This document shows, one piece after another, positions 53,586 to 62,100 of a stretch of DNA of 64,000 nt; within the stretch, counting starts at the first letter, position 1, and the number at the start of each line of letters is the position of its first letter. Position numbers and translations under genes: made by a program. The notes below the pieces were generated by a model. The model was not told the DNA's origin. It searched no databases and saw only the letters and a program-made list of their open reading frames with translations. Origin of the DNA: Actinomycetes bacterium (GTDB lineage: Bacteria > Actinomycetota > Actinomycetes > Actinomycetales > Microbacteriaceae); assembly GCA_023436775.1 (NCBI GenBank), contig JAEZHW010000021.1, positions 21,278 through 85,277 of the forward strand, given 5' to 3'.

Positions 53586-54173
53586 TCAGCGCTTCAGCGT
53601 GACGGTGCGGTGCGTCAATTTGCCGCTCGCGTCCTCGAGGGTCACGGTGTACTTTTGCGAGGCCACGCTGCACTGGTAGTTCAGGTCGTAGGACCCCGAC
53701 GGTGGCATGTTCGACTCATAGGGTTGACCCTTGGCATTGTTGGTGCCGACGCCGATGTGCGAGAGCACCGCATTGGTGGAACTCCACTTGATCGTGATCG
53801 GCACCGAGTCGTACTCATCAGCGCAGCCGACGGACTTGTTGTTGCCGGGGTTACTGCTGAACGAGGCGAAGGTGGGTCCGCTCGGTGGTTTCGGCGTGCT
53901 GGTGGCCGGGGGATTGTTCGGCTTCGGAGTCGAGGGCGCCGCCGATTCCGTGGGTGCGGGTTCTGGCTCGGGTTCTGGGTCCAACTCGGCATCGATGATG
54001 GTCGGCTCCGGCTCGCTCGGGGTCGGTTCCGCCTGGACGCCGGGGGTGGCTGGCCGGGTGAGCAGCACAATGAGGACGACCAGGATGCCAGCGAGCAAGA
54101 GGCCAATGGCCACGAGCCCCGCAATCAGCCCGGGGTGCAGGCCAGTTCGTTGTGGTTCCGGCTGTGTCGTCAT
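53586..54173 (-). CDS. Single-span membrane protein with Pro-rich stalk (195 aa)
   Basis: A short cytoplasmic N-terminus, one helix (GLIAGLVAIGLLLAGILVVLIVLL), then a Pro/Glu/Thr-rich stalk of about 60 residues. An extracellular beta domain of about 90 residues follows, with two Cys (SVGCADEYD, YQCSVAS) likely to form a disulfide and 'ITIKWSSTNAVLSHIGVGTNN', an Ig-like strand pattern. Surface location is inferred. No family recognised. It lies 98 bases upstream of valS. Confidence 0.65.
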   Translation of the reverse strand: MTTQPEPQRTGLHPGLIAGLVAIGLLLAGILVVLIVLLTRPATPGVQAEPTPSEPEPTIIDAELDPEPEPEPAPTESAAPSTPKPNNPPATSTPKPPSGPTFASFSSNPGNNKSVGCADEYDSVPITIKWSSTNAVLSHIGVGTNNAKGQPYESNMPPSGSYDLNYQCSVASQKYTVTLEDASGKLTHRTVTLKR

Positions 54174-54368
54174 CGTGACTCCCCATTCGTCCGCGTGTCC
54201 CGCTTCCTGAGCAGAGCATACGATTTCGAGGCGGGGAACGACTAGCCCTCAGTTCCTGATCGACGCGTCGTCGGCTGATCGCCATGCGGTGCAGTCACCG
54301 ATCTCGCGCGCGCCGGATTGGCCCCCGGGCAGGCGCGTGCAAAGGTAGTGTCCAGCAAGGAGGCAACC

Positions 54369-54839
54369 ATGTTTGCAGGACTGACCCCCGAGATTTGCCA
54401 GCAGGCGTGGGCGATCGCCCGACCCTCGCTGGAGGCGGCCGTCGAGGCCGGAGTAGCGAACCAGCTCGCCGGCGCCCTCGTGGTGCTGGATCCGTGGACG
54501 GGCGAGGAGCTCTTCCTCGCCGAGGTCGATCCGGCGCACCCGGACGCCGAGAAGTTCGTCACCTACGCTCGTGGCAAGGCGCGATTGGCCTGGTCAACGG
54601 GGATGGCGAGCTTGGCTGTGCGTCAGGACGCCCCGCACCTGTACCGGGCAGGGGACATTAAGTACCCGGGCGGCGTGGTTGAGCACCGCCTCGCGGTGGC
54701 ATTCAGTGGCATCCAGGACGAGTTCGACATCGCGCTCGCGGGCTCGGTGTTGCGCTGGATCGTGGCGCTGTGCCAAAACGGCATGCGTGAGGTAATGGCT
54801 GCCAAGACGCCGTACATTGGCGGCGCGCCGACCGCTTAG
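54369..54839 (+). CDS. Hypothetical protein, weak GlcG/HbpS (DUF336)-like pattern
   Basis: A 156-residue soluble protein with AAGGAGG before the ATG at 54369. 'ALVVLDPWTGEELFLAEVDPAHPDAEKFVTYARGKARLAW' and 'GDIKYPGGVVEHRLAVAFSGIQDEFDIALAGSVL' recall the GlcG/HbpS fold (PAS-like, haem or glycolate-pathway associated) in order of elements. The family's Gly-rich motif is only partly kept. The assignment is tentative. Its stop TAG overlaps the stop of the convergent TetR gene. Confidence 0.5.
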   Translation: MFAGLTPEICQQAWAIARPSLEAAVEAGVANQLAGALVVLDPWTGEELFLAEVDPAHPDAEKFVTYARGKARLAWSTGMASLAVRQDAPHLYRAGDIKYPGGVVEHRLAVAFSGIQDEFDIALAGSVLRWIVALCQNGMREVMAAKTPYIGGAPTA

Positions 54840-55459
54840 TTCGCGATCGCCTCGAAGGCGGCCTCGAGGTAGGGGCCAAGCGGGCCGCGGCCAATGCCGG
54901 CCTCGGCCCAGGTTAGGACTGCGGCAATGAGTGCGCCAATGAGGGTATTGGCGATGCTGCGCCGTTCGATCATGGTGGCGCCTCGCAGCGCTGGCGCCGT
55001 GGCAACCGCGGTGGTGAGGACCTGAACGCGACGCAGCGCCGAGGCATGCAAATCGGTCACGTCGCCCAGGAGCGAGGCGTTGGTGAGCGCCCACGGCACG
55101 GCTGCGCCGCCGATACCGCCGAGCATGCGCAGCGTCAGCGTTTGGAGGTCGCGCAGGCCAGCGTTGGTGAGGTTGAGATGCTGCACCGCGTCCGCGAGCT
55201 GGTCGATGATGTCGTCGACTTCGACCCAGAATACGTCGCTCTTGGCCTCGAAATAGTTGAAGAATGTGGCGCGGCTCACCCCCGCGGCTCGGGCGATTCG
55301 ATCCACAGTGACACCGGCGTAGCCGTGGCGTTGGAAGAGCTCGAATGCGGCCTCTTGGAGCAGTTCCCGGCTGGCTGCGGGTGGCCGGCCCGCATGCGCG
55401 CGTGGACGCTCGCCGGGGACGAGCCGGCGCGTTCGTGGGAAACTTCCGTGCTGCGACAT
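54836..55459 (-). CDS. TetR-family transcriptional regulator
   Basis: A 207-residue TetR-type repressor. The HTH is in residues 28-75 (SRELLQEAAFELFQRHGYAG, VTVDRIARAAGVSRATFFNYF). The C-terminal ligand domain is helical. It is divergent from the family-5 ABC operon at 55541, with a palindrome covering both promoters, so it probably controls that transporter and itself. A -10 (TAGACT, minus strand) would give a leader of only about four bases. Confidence 0.9.
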   Translation of the reverse strand: MSQHGSFPRTRRLVPGERPRAHAGRPPAASRELLQEAAFELFQRHGYAGVTVDRIARAAGVSRATFFNYFEAKSDVFWVEVDDIIDQLADAVQHLNLTNAGLRDLQTLTLRMLGGIGGAAVPWALTNASLLGDVTDLHASALRRVQVLTTAVATAPALRGATMIERRSIANTLIGALIAAVLTWAEAGIGRGPLGPYLEAAFEAIAN

Positions 55460-55462
55460 TTC

Positions 55463-55475
55463 TAGACTGAGTCTA
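55463..55475. promoter_or_regulatory. TetR operator candidate
   Basis: TAGACT-G-AGTCTA is a perfect 6-bp inverted repeat three bases upstream of the TetR start. It overlaps a minus-strand -10 (TAGACT) and touches a plus-strand -10-like TAATAC (55474-55479). Binding here would block both promoters. Confidence 0.6.
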
Positions 55476-55540
55476 ATACTGTAGCGTCAATCGCGGCCAG
55501 TACGGGGTGCCGGCCATTCCAAGATGTGAGGGAGTGAACC

Positions 55541-57220
55541 ATGCAACGCTCTGCGACTCGTCGCTCGCTGCGCACAACTGCCGCCGCGATCGCTACTGCT
55601 GCACTGTTGCTCGGCGCCGCAGGTTGCGCCCCAGACCAAGCCGCCCCCGGCGGGGAACTCGTCTGGGTGATCGAAGGCGGCAACCTCGCCAACGGCCACA
55701 TGGACCCGCACTCCAGTCAGCTGGATGTCAGCGCCTACACCTTGCGCAACGTCTATGACTCGCTGGTGTTCTTGAACGCGGACGGCACCTTCGAGCCCTG
55801 GCTGGCGACCGAATGGGCAGTCAGCGACGACCAGCGCACCTACACCTTCCAACTGCGCCAGGACGTAACCTTCCACGACGGCACCCGCTTTGACGCCGCC
55901 GCTGCGGTGCGCAACTTTGAACACATCTTTGCGCCCGAGACGGCCTCCGCTCAGGCGGCATCCTCGCTCGGTGGTGAGCGCTTTGCCGGCGCCGAAGCGA
56001 CCGGTGAGTTCGAACTGACGCTGCGGCTCAAGGATCCGTTCGGGCCGCTGCTCACGAACCTGAGCACGGCATTCGTCGGATTCATTTCCCCGAAGGTCTT
56101 GGACTCCGCCAGTCAGGACGCGCTGCGCGCTGGTGGTCCCGAAGTCACGGTCGGTACTGGTCCGTTCAAGCTCAACGAGTACGTGCCGAACCAGCGCCTT
56201 GTCTTCGACCGTAACGAGGCCTACGCCTGGGCGCCGGCGAGCCTGGCCCAGCCGAACAGCGTCCGCTTGCTGGACCGACTCGTGGTTCGCATCGTGCCGG
56301 AGGAGTCGGCTCGATACGGTGCGCTCACATCGGGGCAGGCGCAGGTCGCCACCGACGTCTCGCAGTTCACGGTTGACCAACTCATGGAGCAGGCCGACCA
56401 GCCACAGAGCATCGCCGTGAACGTGTCGAAGAGTCCCGGCATGCCGTACTCGGCCATCTTGAACTGGGGCCGCGACGTCTTCGCCGACGAGCGCGTGCGC
56501 GACGCGTTCCGCCTGGGCATCAATGTGGAAGAAGCTGTGTTCGGGGTATACCGTACTGGTCGCCAGCGCGCATGGTCTGCGCTCAGCCCCTCGACGCCGA
56601 ACGCCTATGACGCCTCGCTGGAAGGCAAGTACGGCTATGACCCGGCGCGAGCCGAGGCACTGCTCGACGAAGCGGGCTGGACCGAACGCGACGCTGACGG
56701 CTATCGCGTGAAGAACGGCAAGCGCCTCACCGCGGAATGGCTGAGCTGGCTGCCCTTCGACGATGAGAAGCGCGCACTGGTGAATTTCTTCATTGCTGAC
56801 CTCAAGGAGATCGGCTTTGAGCTTCGGCACGAGGCAGTCGAAGGTGGTGAGTACCAGGCACGCTACGCCGACGGCAATGGCATGATCCTGGACTTCGACA
56901 TCACCGACTGGGGCTTCGCGTCGCTGGATGCTGACATCCTGCGCAACCACCTGCACTCGAAGGGCTACCAGAACGCGAGCCAGGTCGCCGACCCGGCGCT
57001 GGATGCCTTGCTCGAGCAGGCCGCAACGCTGAGTGCGCCGGAGGAGCGTGCGACGATCTACCGCCAGATCCAGCAGTGGAACGCTGAGCACGTCGCCTAC
57101 GTCCCGATCGTGCCGAGCACCTTCGAGGTGCTCCAGATTCCGTCCGGGGTCCTCGGTCTGCAGTATGACGCCTATGGATGGCCGCTCTTCCACGGTGTGC
57201 CGTACCACGCGGTGGGTTAG
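55541..57220 (+). CDS. ABC transporter substrate-binding lipoprotein, family 5
   Basis: A 559-residue oligopeptide/nickel-type binding protein. Lipobox GAAGC (Cys29). Family signatures are 'MDPHSSQLDVSAYTLRNVYDSLVFLNADGTFEPWLATEWAVSDDQRTYTFQLRQDVTFHDGTRFDAAAAVRNFEH' and the lobe-two 'YDPARAEALLDEAGW'. GGGAG precedes the ATG. It is followed by two permeases and a fused ATPase in one operon. Ligand (peptide, metal complex, opine or other) cannot be told. Confidence 0.92.
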   Translation: MQRSATRRSLRTTAAAIATAALLLGAAGCAPDQAAPGGELVWVIEGGNLANGHMDPHSSQLDVSAYTLRNVYDSLVFLNADGTFEPWLATEWAVSDDQRTYTFQLRQDVTFHDGTRFDAAAAVRNFEHIFAPETASAQAASSLGGERFAGAEATGEFELTLRLKDPFGPLLTNLSTAFVGFISPKVLDSASQDALRAGGPEVTVGTGPFKLNEYVPNQRLVFDRNEAYAWAPASLAQPNSVRLLDRLVVRIVPEESARYGALTSGQAQVATDVSQFTVDQLMEQADQPQSIAVNVSKSPGMPYSAILNWGRDVFADERVRDAFRLGINVEEAVFGVYRTGRQRAWSALSPSTPNAYDASLEGKYGYDPARAEALLDEAGWTERDADGYRVKNGKRLTAEWLSWLPFDDEKRALVNFFIADLKEIGFELRHEAVEGGEYQARYADGNGMILDFDITDWGFASLDADILRNHLHSKGYQNASQVADPALDALLEQAATLSAPEERATIYRQIQQWNAEHVAYVPIVPSTFEVLQIPSGVLGLQYDAYGWPLFHGVPYHAVG

Positions 57221-57237
57221 GCACGGCTGAAGGTACT

Positions 57238-58221
57238 GTGACTCGCACGACCGCGCAGCGCGTCGGATCCGGCTTCCTGCGGCCCGGCGCGCTGTGGCGT
57301 GCGCTCGGCCGACGCATCAGCGCGGCCGCACTGGTGCTCTGGGGTTCCGCGTCGCTGGCATTCCTGGTGCTGGCCGCGGTGCCCGGTGACCCGGTCGACA
57401 TTATGCTCGGGCCGCATTCCACGGCGAGCCCGGAGGCCCGTGCCGACATCCGGGAACGCTGGGGACTGAACCTGCCGCTCTGGCAGCAGTACCTGCTCGC
57501 GCTGTGGCGGCCCCTCACCGGAGACTTCGGCATCTCATATCAGCAGCAGCGTCCAGTGACAGCAATCCTCGCCGAGCAGCTACCGCACACCCTGCTGCTG
57601 GCGATGGTTGCGATGGCACTCGCCATCGCGATCGCGGTCGGCGCTGCCGCGTTCACCCGTCGTGGCACCTTCCGATCCATCGTGCAGCTGCTGGAGCCGG
57701 TCGCCGTGGCCACGCCCACCTTCTGGCTGGCCCTCACTCTGGCCTCCGTATTCAGTTATGGACTTGGCTGGTTCCCGGTGATTGGCGGCAATCCGGTGCA
57801 ACAGTTGGTGCTGCCGGCGATCGCGCTGGCCGTACCCCTGGCAGGCACGCTCGGCCAGTTGCTGCGGGATGGCCTGGACGAGGCGGACCGGCAGCCCTTT
57901 GCTGAGACGGCGCGAGCGCGTGGACTGGGCACGGTCGGGCTGGTGTGGCGGCACACACTTCGCCATGCCGCATCGGGCACGGTGACCATGGCGGGCACGC
58001 TGTTCGGCTGGTTGCTCGGTGGCGCGGTGCTCGTCGAATCCGCCTTTGCCCGTCCCGGCCTCGGCCGGGTAGCCCTGGACGCGATCATGGGTCGCGACCT
58101 GCCGGTAGTCATGGCTCTCGTGCTCTTTGCCGGTGTGGTGTTCGTGATCATCACCCTGGTGGTGGATGCGCTCGTGGCATTCCTGGACCCGCGCACGCGG
58201 CGTGGGGGTGACCGCGCGTGA
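57238..58221 (+). CDS. ABC transporter permease, DppB/OppB type
   Basis: A 327-residue permease. One N-terminal helix is followed by 'GDPVDIMLGPHSTASPEARADIRERWGLNLPLWQQYLLALWRPLTGDFGISYQQQRPV', the OppB periplasmic domain pattern. The EAA loop is 'DGLDEADRQPFAETARARGLGTVGLVWRHTLR'. The GTG start at 57238 has GAAGG just upstream, 17 bases after the binding-protein stop. Its stop overlaps the next start (GTGA). Confidence 0.93.
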   Translation: MTRTTAQRVGSGFLRPGALWRALGRRISAAALVLWGSASLAFLVLAAVPGDPVDIMLGPHSTASPEARADIRERWGLNLPLWQQYLLALWRPLTGDFGISYQQQRPVTAILAEQLPHTLLLAMVAMALAIAIAVGAAAFTRRGTFRSIVQLLEPVAVATPTFWLALTLASVFSYGLGWFPVIGGNPVQQLVLPAIALAVPLAGTLGQLLRDGLDEADRQPFAETARARGLGTVGLVWRHTLRHAASGTVTMAGTLFGWLLGGAVLVESAFARPGLGRVALDAIMGRDLPVVMALVLFAGVVFVIITLVVDALVAFLDPRTRRGGDRA

Positions 58222-59081
58222 GTCTGATCACTGCACTGCAGGCGGGCCAGCAGCACGCGTCCGCCGCCTCGACGTGGCGACGCCTCCTCGCCGTCGCCCC
58301 CGCCGTGCTGATCCTGATCCTGGTTGTGCTCGCAGCCTTCTTCCCGGGCCTCTTCGCGGAGCAGGCGAACCTTCGTCCGAATCCAGGGACAGTAGCCCTG
58401 CCGCCGAGTGCCGAGCACTGGCTGGGCACGGACCTGTCCGGCCGCGACATCTACACCCGCATCGTCTTCGGCACCGGGTTGACGCTCAGTGTCGGCATCC
58501 GGGTCGTCCTGGTCGCGGGGCTGCTCGGCCTGGTCGTTGGTCTGCTGGCCGGACTCGGCCCGCGCTGGCTCGATGCAGCGATCACGCGCGTCACCGAGGT
58601 GCTGCTGGCCTTCCCGGAGCTGCTGATTGCGCTGGCCGTCGTGGCAATCCTCGGTCGCGGCCCCGAGTCGGTGGTGATCGGCGTCACGACCGCGCTGCTG
58701 CCGGCGTACCTACGGCAGGGGCGCGTGTACTCGGTGCTCGCCCGCAGCACCGGCTTCGTTGAGGCCGCGAAAGTGCTCGGAGTGCTACGCTGGCGCATCG
58801 CCGTGCGGCACATCATGCCGAGCGTCGCCCGCCCGCTGCTGGTGCTGATGATCCTGGGCTTCGGCAGTGCGGTCACCACCGCTGCTGGCCTCACCTTCCT
58901 GGGCCTCGGCATGGAGTCTGGCGTGGACGAGTGGGGCGTGATTATGCAGGAAGGCCGCAACCGCCTCGGCGACGCCTGGTGGATCACCAGCATGGCGGGT
59001 TTCGCCCTGCTGATCACCGTGGTGGCCGTGTCCTGGCTGGGTCGATGGGTGGCACGGACCGTGCAGCGAGGTGAGCGATGA
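58218..59081 (+). CDS. ABC transporter permease, DppC/OppC type
   Basis: A 287-residue permease. 'LPPSAEHWLGTDLSGRDIYTRIVFGTGLTLSVGI' is the OppC_N/permease signature, and the EAA loop is 'FVEAAKVLGVLRWRIAVRHIMPSVARPLLV'. The GTG start overlaps the stop of the partner permease, and its stop overlaps the ATPase start (ATGA). It forms the channel with the DppB-type protein. Confidence 0.93.
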   Translation: MSLITALQAGQQHASAASTWRRLLAVAPAVLILILVVLAAFFPGLFAEQANLRPNPGTVALPPSAEHWLGTDLSGRDIYTRIVFGTGLTLSVGIRVVLVAGLLGLVVGLLAGLGPRWLDAAITRVTEVLLAFPELLIALAVVAILGRGPESVVIGVTTALLPAYLRQGRVYSVLARSTGFVEAAKVLGVLRWRIAVRHIMPSVARPLLVLMILGFGSAVTTAAGLTFLGLGMESGVDEWGVIMQEGRNRLGDAWWITSMAGFALLITVVAVSWLGRWVARTVQRGER

Positions 59082-60625
59082 TTCGCCTGCAAGGACTGAC
59101 CGTGCGCGCTCGGAATCGGGTGCTGGTCGACGACATGAGCGTGGAGGTCGCACCTGGGGAGTGCGTCGCCCTGATTGGGCCGTCCGGCGCGGGAAAGTCG
59201 CTCACCGCACGCTCGATCCTGGGACTGCTGCCGGAGGGTATTACCGCGGTGGCACAGGAATTCACCGTGGACGGCGAGCCGGTGGTCCAGCCCGCAAGCC
59301 GCGTTAGCGAGAGGACCACGCGCCACCTGCGCGGCCAGGTGATCAGCTTTATCCCGCAGGAGGCGCAGTCTGCGCTCGATCCGCTGCGCCAAGTGGGGGA
59401 CGAGGTGGCCGAGCCGCTGCGTATCCACGGGCTCGCGAGTCGGGGCGAGGCGCGCGATCGCGCCGTGGCAGCGCTGGCCGAGGTGGGCCTCGACGAGCCG
59501 GCGCTGCGGGCCCGGCAGTATCCGGAGCAGCTCTCGGGCGGCCAGCGGCAGCGCGCAGTGCTGGCTAGCGCGCAGATTGCCGCGCCCGGATACTTGGTCG
59601 CGGATGAGCCCACGACGGCGCTCGATCCCATGCTGCGGGCCGACTTGATCGCGGCGCTACGGGCACGGGTCGAGGCGGGCCTCGGCGTGCTGCTGATCAG
59701 TCATGATCTCGCTACCGCAGCCCGGATCGCGGACCGAGTCATCGTGCTCGCCGACGGTCGCGTGGTCGAGACCGGTCCGATCCGGACCGTGCTCGAGGCG
59801 CCGCAGCACCCGGTGACCCGCGCACTTGCCGCAGCCGCCACGGGGGAGCCGCTCACCGGGTCTCGGAACGAGTCGGCCCCGGTCGTGCTCGAAGCACGCG
59901 ACCTCACGTTGCACCGCACCATGCCGGATGGCACCACGCGGGCCACGGTCAGCGATGTCAGCCTCGCCGTCCGCGCTGGCAGCACGCTCGGCATCGTCGG
60001 CGCCTCCGGCGCGGGCAAGTCCTCGGTGGCCCGGCTCCTGCTAGCCCTCGAAACGCCAACGCGCGGCGAGGTGGAACTGGCGGGAGAGCCCTGGTCACGC
60101 CTGGCTGAGCGGGAGCGCCGCGGACAGCGGCACCGGATCCAAGCGATTGCGCAGGACCCACTGGCCGTGCTGAACCCGCGCTGGACTGCGGCTCGCAGCA
60201 TCGCCGAGGGGCTGCCAGCGATGCCGAGGGTGCAGCGAGCTGCCGCGGTGGACGCGCTGCTGACCCGCGTTGGGCTCGACGCGAGCCTGGGGCAGCGCCG
60301 CCCGGGCGCCCTGTCGGGTGGTCAGCGGCAGCGGGTCGCGATCGCGCGTGCCCTGGCTGCCTCGCCGCAGGTGCTCGTTGCCGACGAACCCATTGCGGCG
60401 TTGGACCCGCCAGCGCAGGACGCCATCCTGCGGCTCCTCGCTGAGCTACGCGACCGAGACGGGCTCGCGCTGGTGATGATCTCGCACGATATTGCGGCCC
60501 TGCGTCGGATCGCGGACGATCTGCTGGTGCTGGATCAGGGCCGCGTCGTTGCCGCTGGCCCAGCCGAGGCGGTGGTGGCAGCCGCCGACCCGGTGACTCG
60601 CGCCCTGCTGCAGGTCGCGCACTAG
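59078..60625 (+). CDS. ABC transporter fused ATP-binding protein (DppD-DppF type)
   Basis: A 515-residue protein with two nucleotide-binding domains in one chain. Domain 1 has GPSGAGKS, LSGGQRQRAVL and VADEPTTALD. Domain 2 (from about residue 270) has GASGAGKSS, LSGGQRQRVAIARAL and VADEPIAALD. The 'ALDPLRQVGDEVAEPLRIHG' and 'QDPLAVLNPRWTAARSIAEGL' blocks are typical of peptide/nickel transporters. Fusion removes the need for separate D and F genes. Its stop overlaps the stop of convergent ogt. Confidence 0.94.
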   Translation: MIRLQGLTVRARNRVLVDDMSVEVAPGECVALIGPSGAGKSLTARSILGLLPEGITAVAQEFTVDGEPVVQPASRVSERTTRHLRGQVISFIPQEAQSALDPLRQVGDEVAEPLRIHGLASRGEARDRAVAALAEVGLDEPALRARQYPEQLSGGQRQRAVLASAQIAAPGYLVADEPTTALDPMLRADLIAALRARVEAGLGVLLISHDLATAARIADRVIVLADGRVVETGPIRTVLEAPQHPVTRALAAAATGEPLTGSRNESAPVVLEARDLTLHRTMPDGTTRATVSDVSLAVRAGSTLGIVGASGAGKSSVARLLLALETPTRGEVELAGEPWSRLAERERRGQRHRIQAIAQDPLAVLNPRWTAARSIAEGLPAMPRVQRAAAVDALLTRVGLDASLGQRRPGALSGGQRQRVAIARALAASPQVLVADEPIAALDPPAQDAILRLLAELRDRDGLALVMISHDIAALRRIADDLLVLDQGRVVAAGPAEAVVAAADPVTRALLQVAH

Positions 60626-61152
60626 CGCGGGAGCGTCACGCCTTCGCGAGCGAGCAGCGCCCACTTGGTCTCAGGCCCGTCGCCGGCACTGTAGTTGCCG
60701 AGCAACCCGCTGCTCGGCAGGACGCGGTGACAGGGATGCACGATGGGCAGCGGGTTCGAGGCGACTGCCCCGGCAACGGCGCGGACCGCGGTGGGGTGCC
60801 CAGCCGCTTCGGCGAGGCCCTGATAGCTGATGGTGGCGCCGTAGGGTACGTCGGCAAGTGCGTTCCACACTTGGTGCTGGAATGCGGTGCCATCCAGCAG
60901 GATCGGGACGGTGAATTCGCGCCGCTCACCGGCGAAGTATTCACCAAGCTGTGCTGCCGCCTCGGCGAGTGCCTCCGGCAGTTCCGCCGCCGGTCCGGCG
61001 TAATCGATCACCCCGGTGTGTGGACCGGTCGGGATCGTCTCATCGCTGGCATGGAGCGTGATCCGTCGAAGCGCGCCGACGTCGCCGACCAGGCTGATCC
61101 GTCCTACCGGCGAATCGATGGTGGCGCGAGTCCAGTGCTGCTGCGATGTCAT
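60622..61152 (-). CDS. ogt: Methylated-DNA--protein-cysteine methyltransferase
   Basis: A 176-residue O6-alkylguanine transferase that takes the alkyl group from DNA onto its own Cys. The active site is IVHPCHRVLPSSGLLGNYSAG. The upstream helix-turn-helix region is 'FQHQVWNALADVPYGATISYQGLAEAAGHPTAVRAVAGAVASNP'. Single-domain, without AraC-type Ada part. Convergent with the ABC ATPase gene; the stops share bases. Confidence 0.95.
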   Translation of the reverse strand: MTSQQHWTRATIDSPVGRISLVGDVGALRRITLHASDETIPTGPHTGVIDYAGPAAELPEALAEAAAQLGEYFAGERREFTVPILLDGTAFQHQVWNALADVPYGATISYQGLAEAAGHPTAVRAVAGAVASNPLPIVHPCHRVLPSSGLLGNYSAGDGPETKWALLAREGVTLPR

Positions 61153-61230
61153 GCCCGGATACTAACCGGGAATGCCGCAACGCGCCGGAGCAGTTTCTGT
61201 GCACCTCGCCTGGGGCACCGTCTTCATCGT

Positions 61231-61242
61231 TAGAATTCGAGC
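61231..61242 (+). promoter_or_regulatory. -10 element placing a leaderless start at 61243
   Basis: TAGAAT (61231-61236) plus six bases leads to ATG at 61243, favouring this start over the ATG 15 bases later. Confidence 0.55.
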
Positions 61243-62031
61243 ATGCAGGGGCCGACCATGCTCAGTGACCGTCGTGAGCTGCGTCTGCCGGACGGGCGTA
61301 TGCTCAGCTTGTCCTGGGCAGCGATCAGCGACGTCGGCCTCGTGCGTGCGGTCAATGAGGACAGCATGGTGGCGCGGCCCGCCATCTTCGCGGTCGCGGA
61401 CGGGATGGGTGGTCACTCGGCGGGCGACTTTGCCAGCCAGGCGGTCGCGAAGCGTTTGGAAGAAATCGCCGCCCCGGTGGTGCTGGAGCAGGAGCACATT
61501 GAGTCCGCGCTGGCCCTGGCCACCGAAGACATTCTGCGCGTGGGGGAGTTCACGCTGCGCGGCGTGGGTACCACAGTGACGGGCATGGCACTGAGCACTC
61601 GGGACGGCGAGCCCTGCTGGATGGTCTTCAACATCGGCGATTCACGCTGCTACCTGGCCACGAATGAAGATCCTGTGCGGCTCACCATCGACCACTCGCT
61701 GGTGCAGGAGATGGTGGACTCGGGCATGATCTCGGCGGACGAGGCGGAGCATCACCCCGATTCCAACGTGATTACGCGCGCAGTCGGCTTCGAACTCAAC
61801 CCCAAGCCGGACTATGGCTATGTAACCCTGGTCGCCGGTTCCCGCTTCCTGGTGTGCACCGACGGTCTGACGAAGGAACTGGCCGACAGCGAAATCGGTT
61901 CGGTGCTCAGCCGTGCCCTCGATGCCGAGGAGGCTGCGGCCCGGCTGGTTGACATGGCGCTGGCTCGGCAGGGGCGGGACAACATCACTGCGGTTGTGGT
62001 CGATATTGACGACATCGCAGCTGCTGAATAA
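61243..62031 (+). CDS. PP2C-family Ser/Thr protein phosphatase
   Basis: A 262-residue metal-dependent phosphatase. Metal-binding residues lie in 'SDVGLVRAVNEDSMVA', 'FAVADGMGGHSAGD' and 'FLVCTDGLTKEL', ending 'RQGRDNITAVVVDI'. It resembles PstP-type enzymes that reverse Ser/Thr kinase phosphorylation but has no membrane segment. It stands 69 bases upstream of the FtsK/SpoIIIE-type gene, on the same strand. Confidence 0.92.
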   Translation: MQGPTMLSDRRELRLPDGRMLSLSWAAISDVGLVRAVNEDSMVARPAIFAVADGMGGHSAGDFASQAVAKRLEEIAAPVVLEQEHIESALALATEDILRVGEFTLRGVGTTVTGMALSTRDGEPCWMVFNIGDSRCYLATNEDPVRLTIDHSLVQEMVDSGMISADEAEHHPDSNVITRAVGFELNPKPDYGYVTLVAGSRFLVCTDGLTKELADSEIGSVLSRALDAEEAAARLVDMALARQGRDNITAVVVDIDDIAAAE

Positions 62032-62100
62032 CGACCGCCGGTTATCCACACTTTGCTGGTTCGTGGCCCACAGATCGGGGCGCTGCGCTGAACTAGAGGC

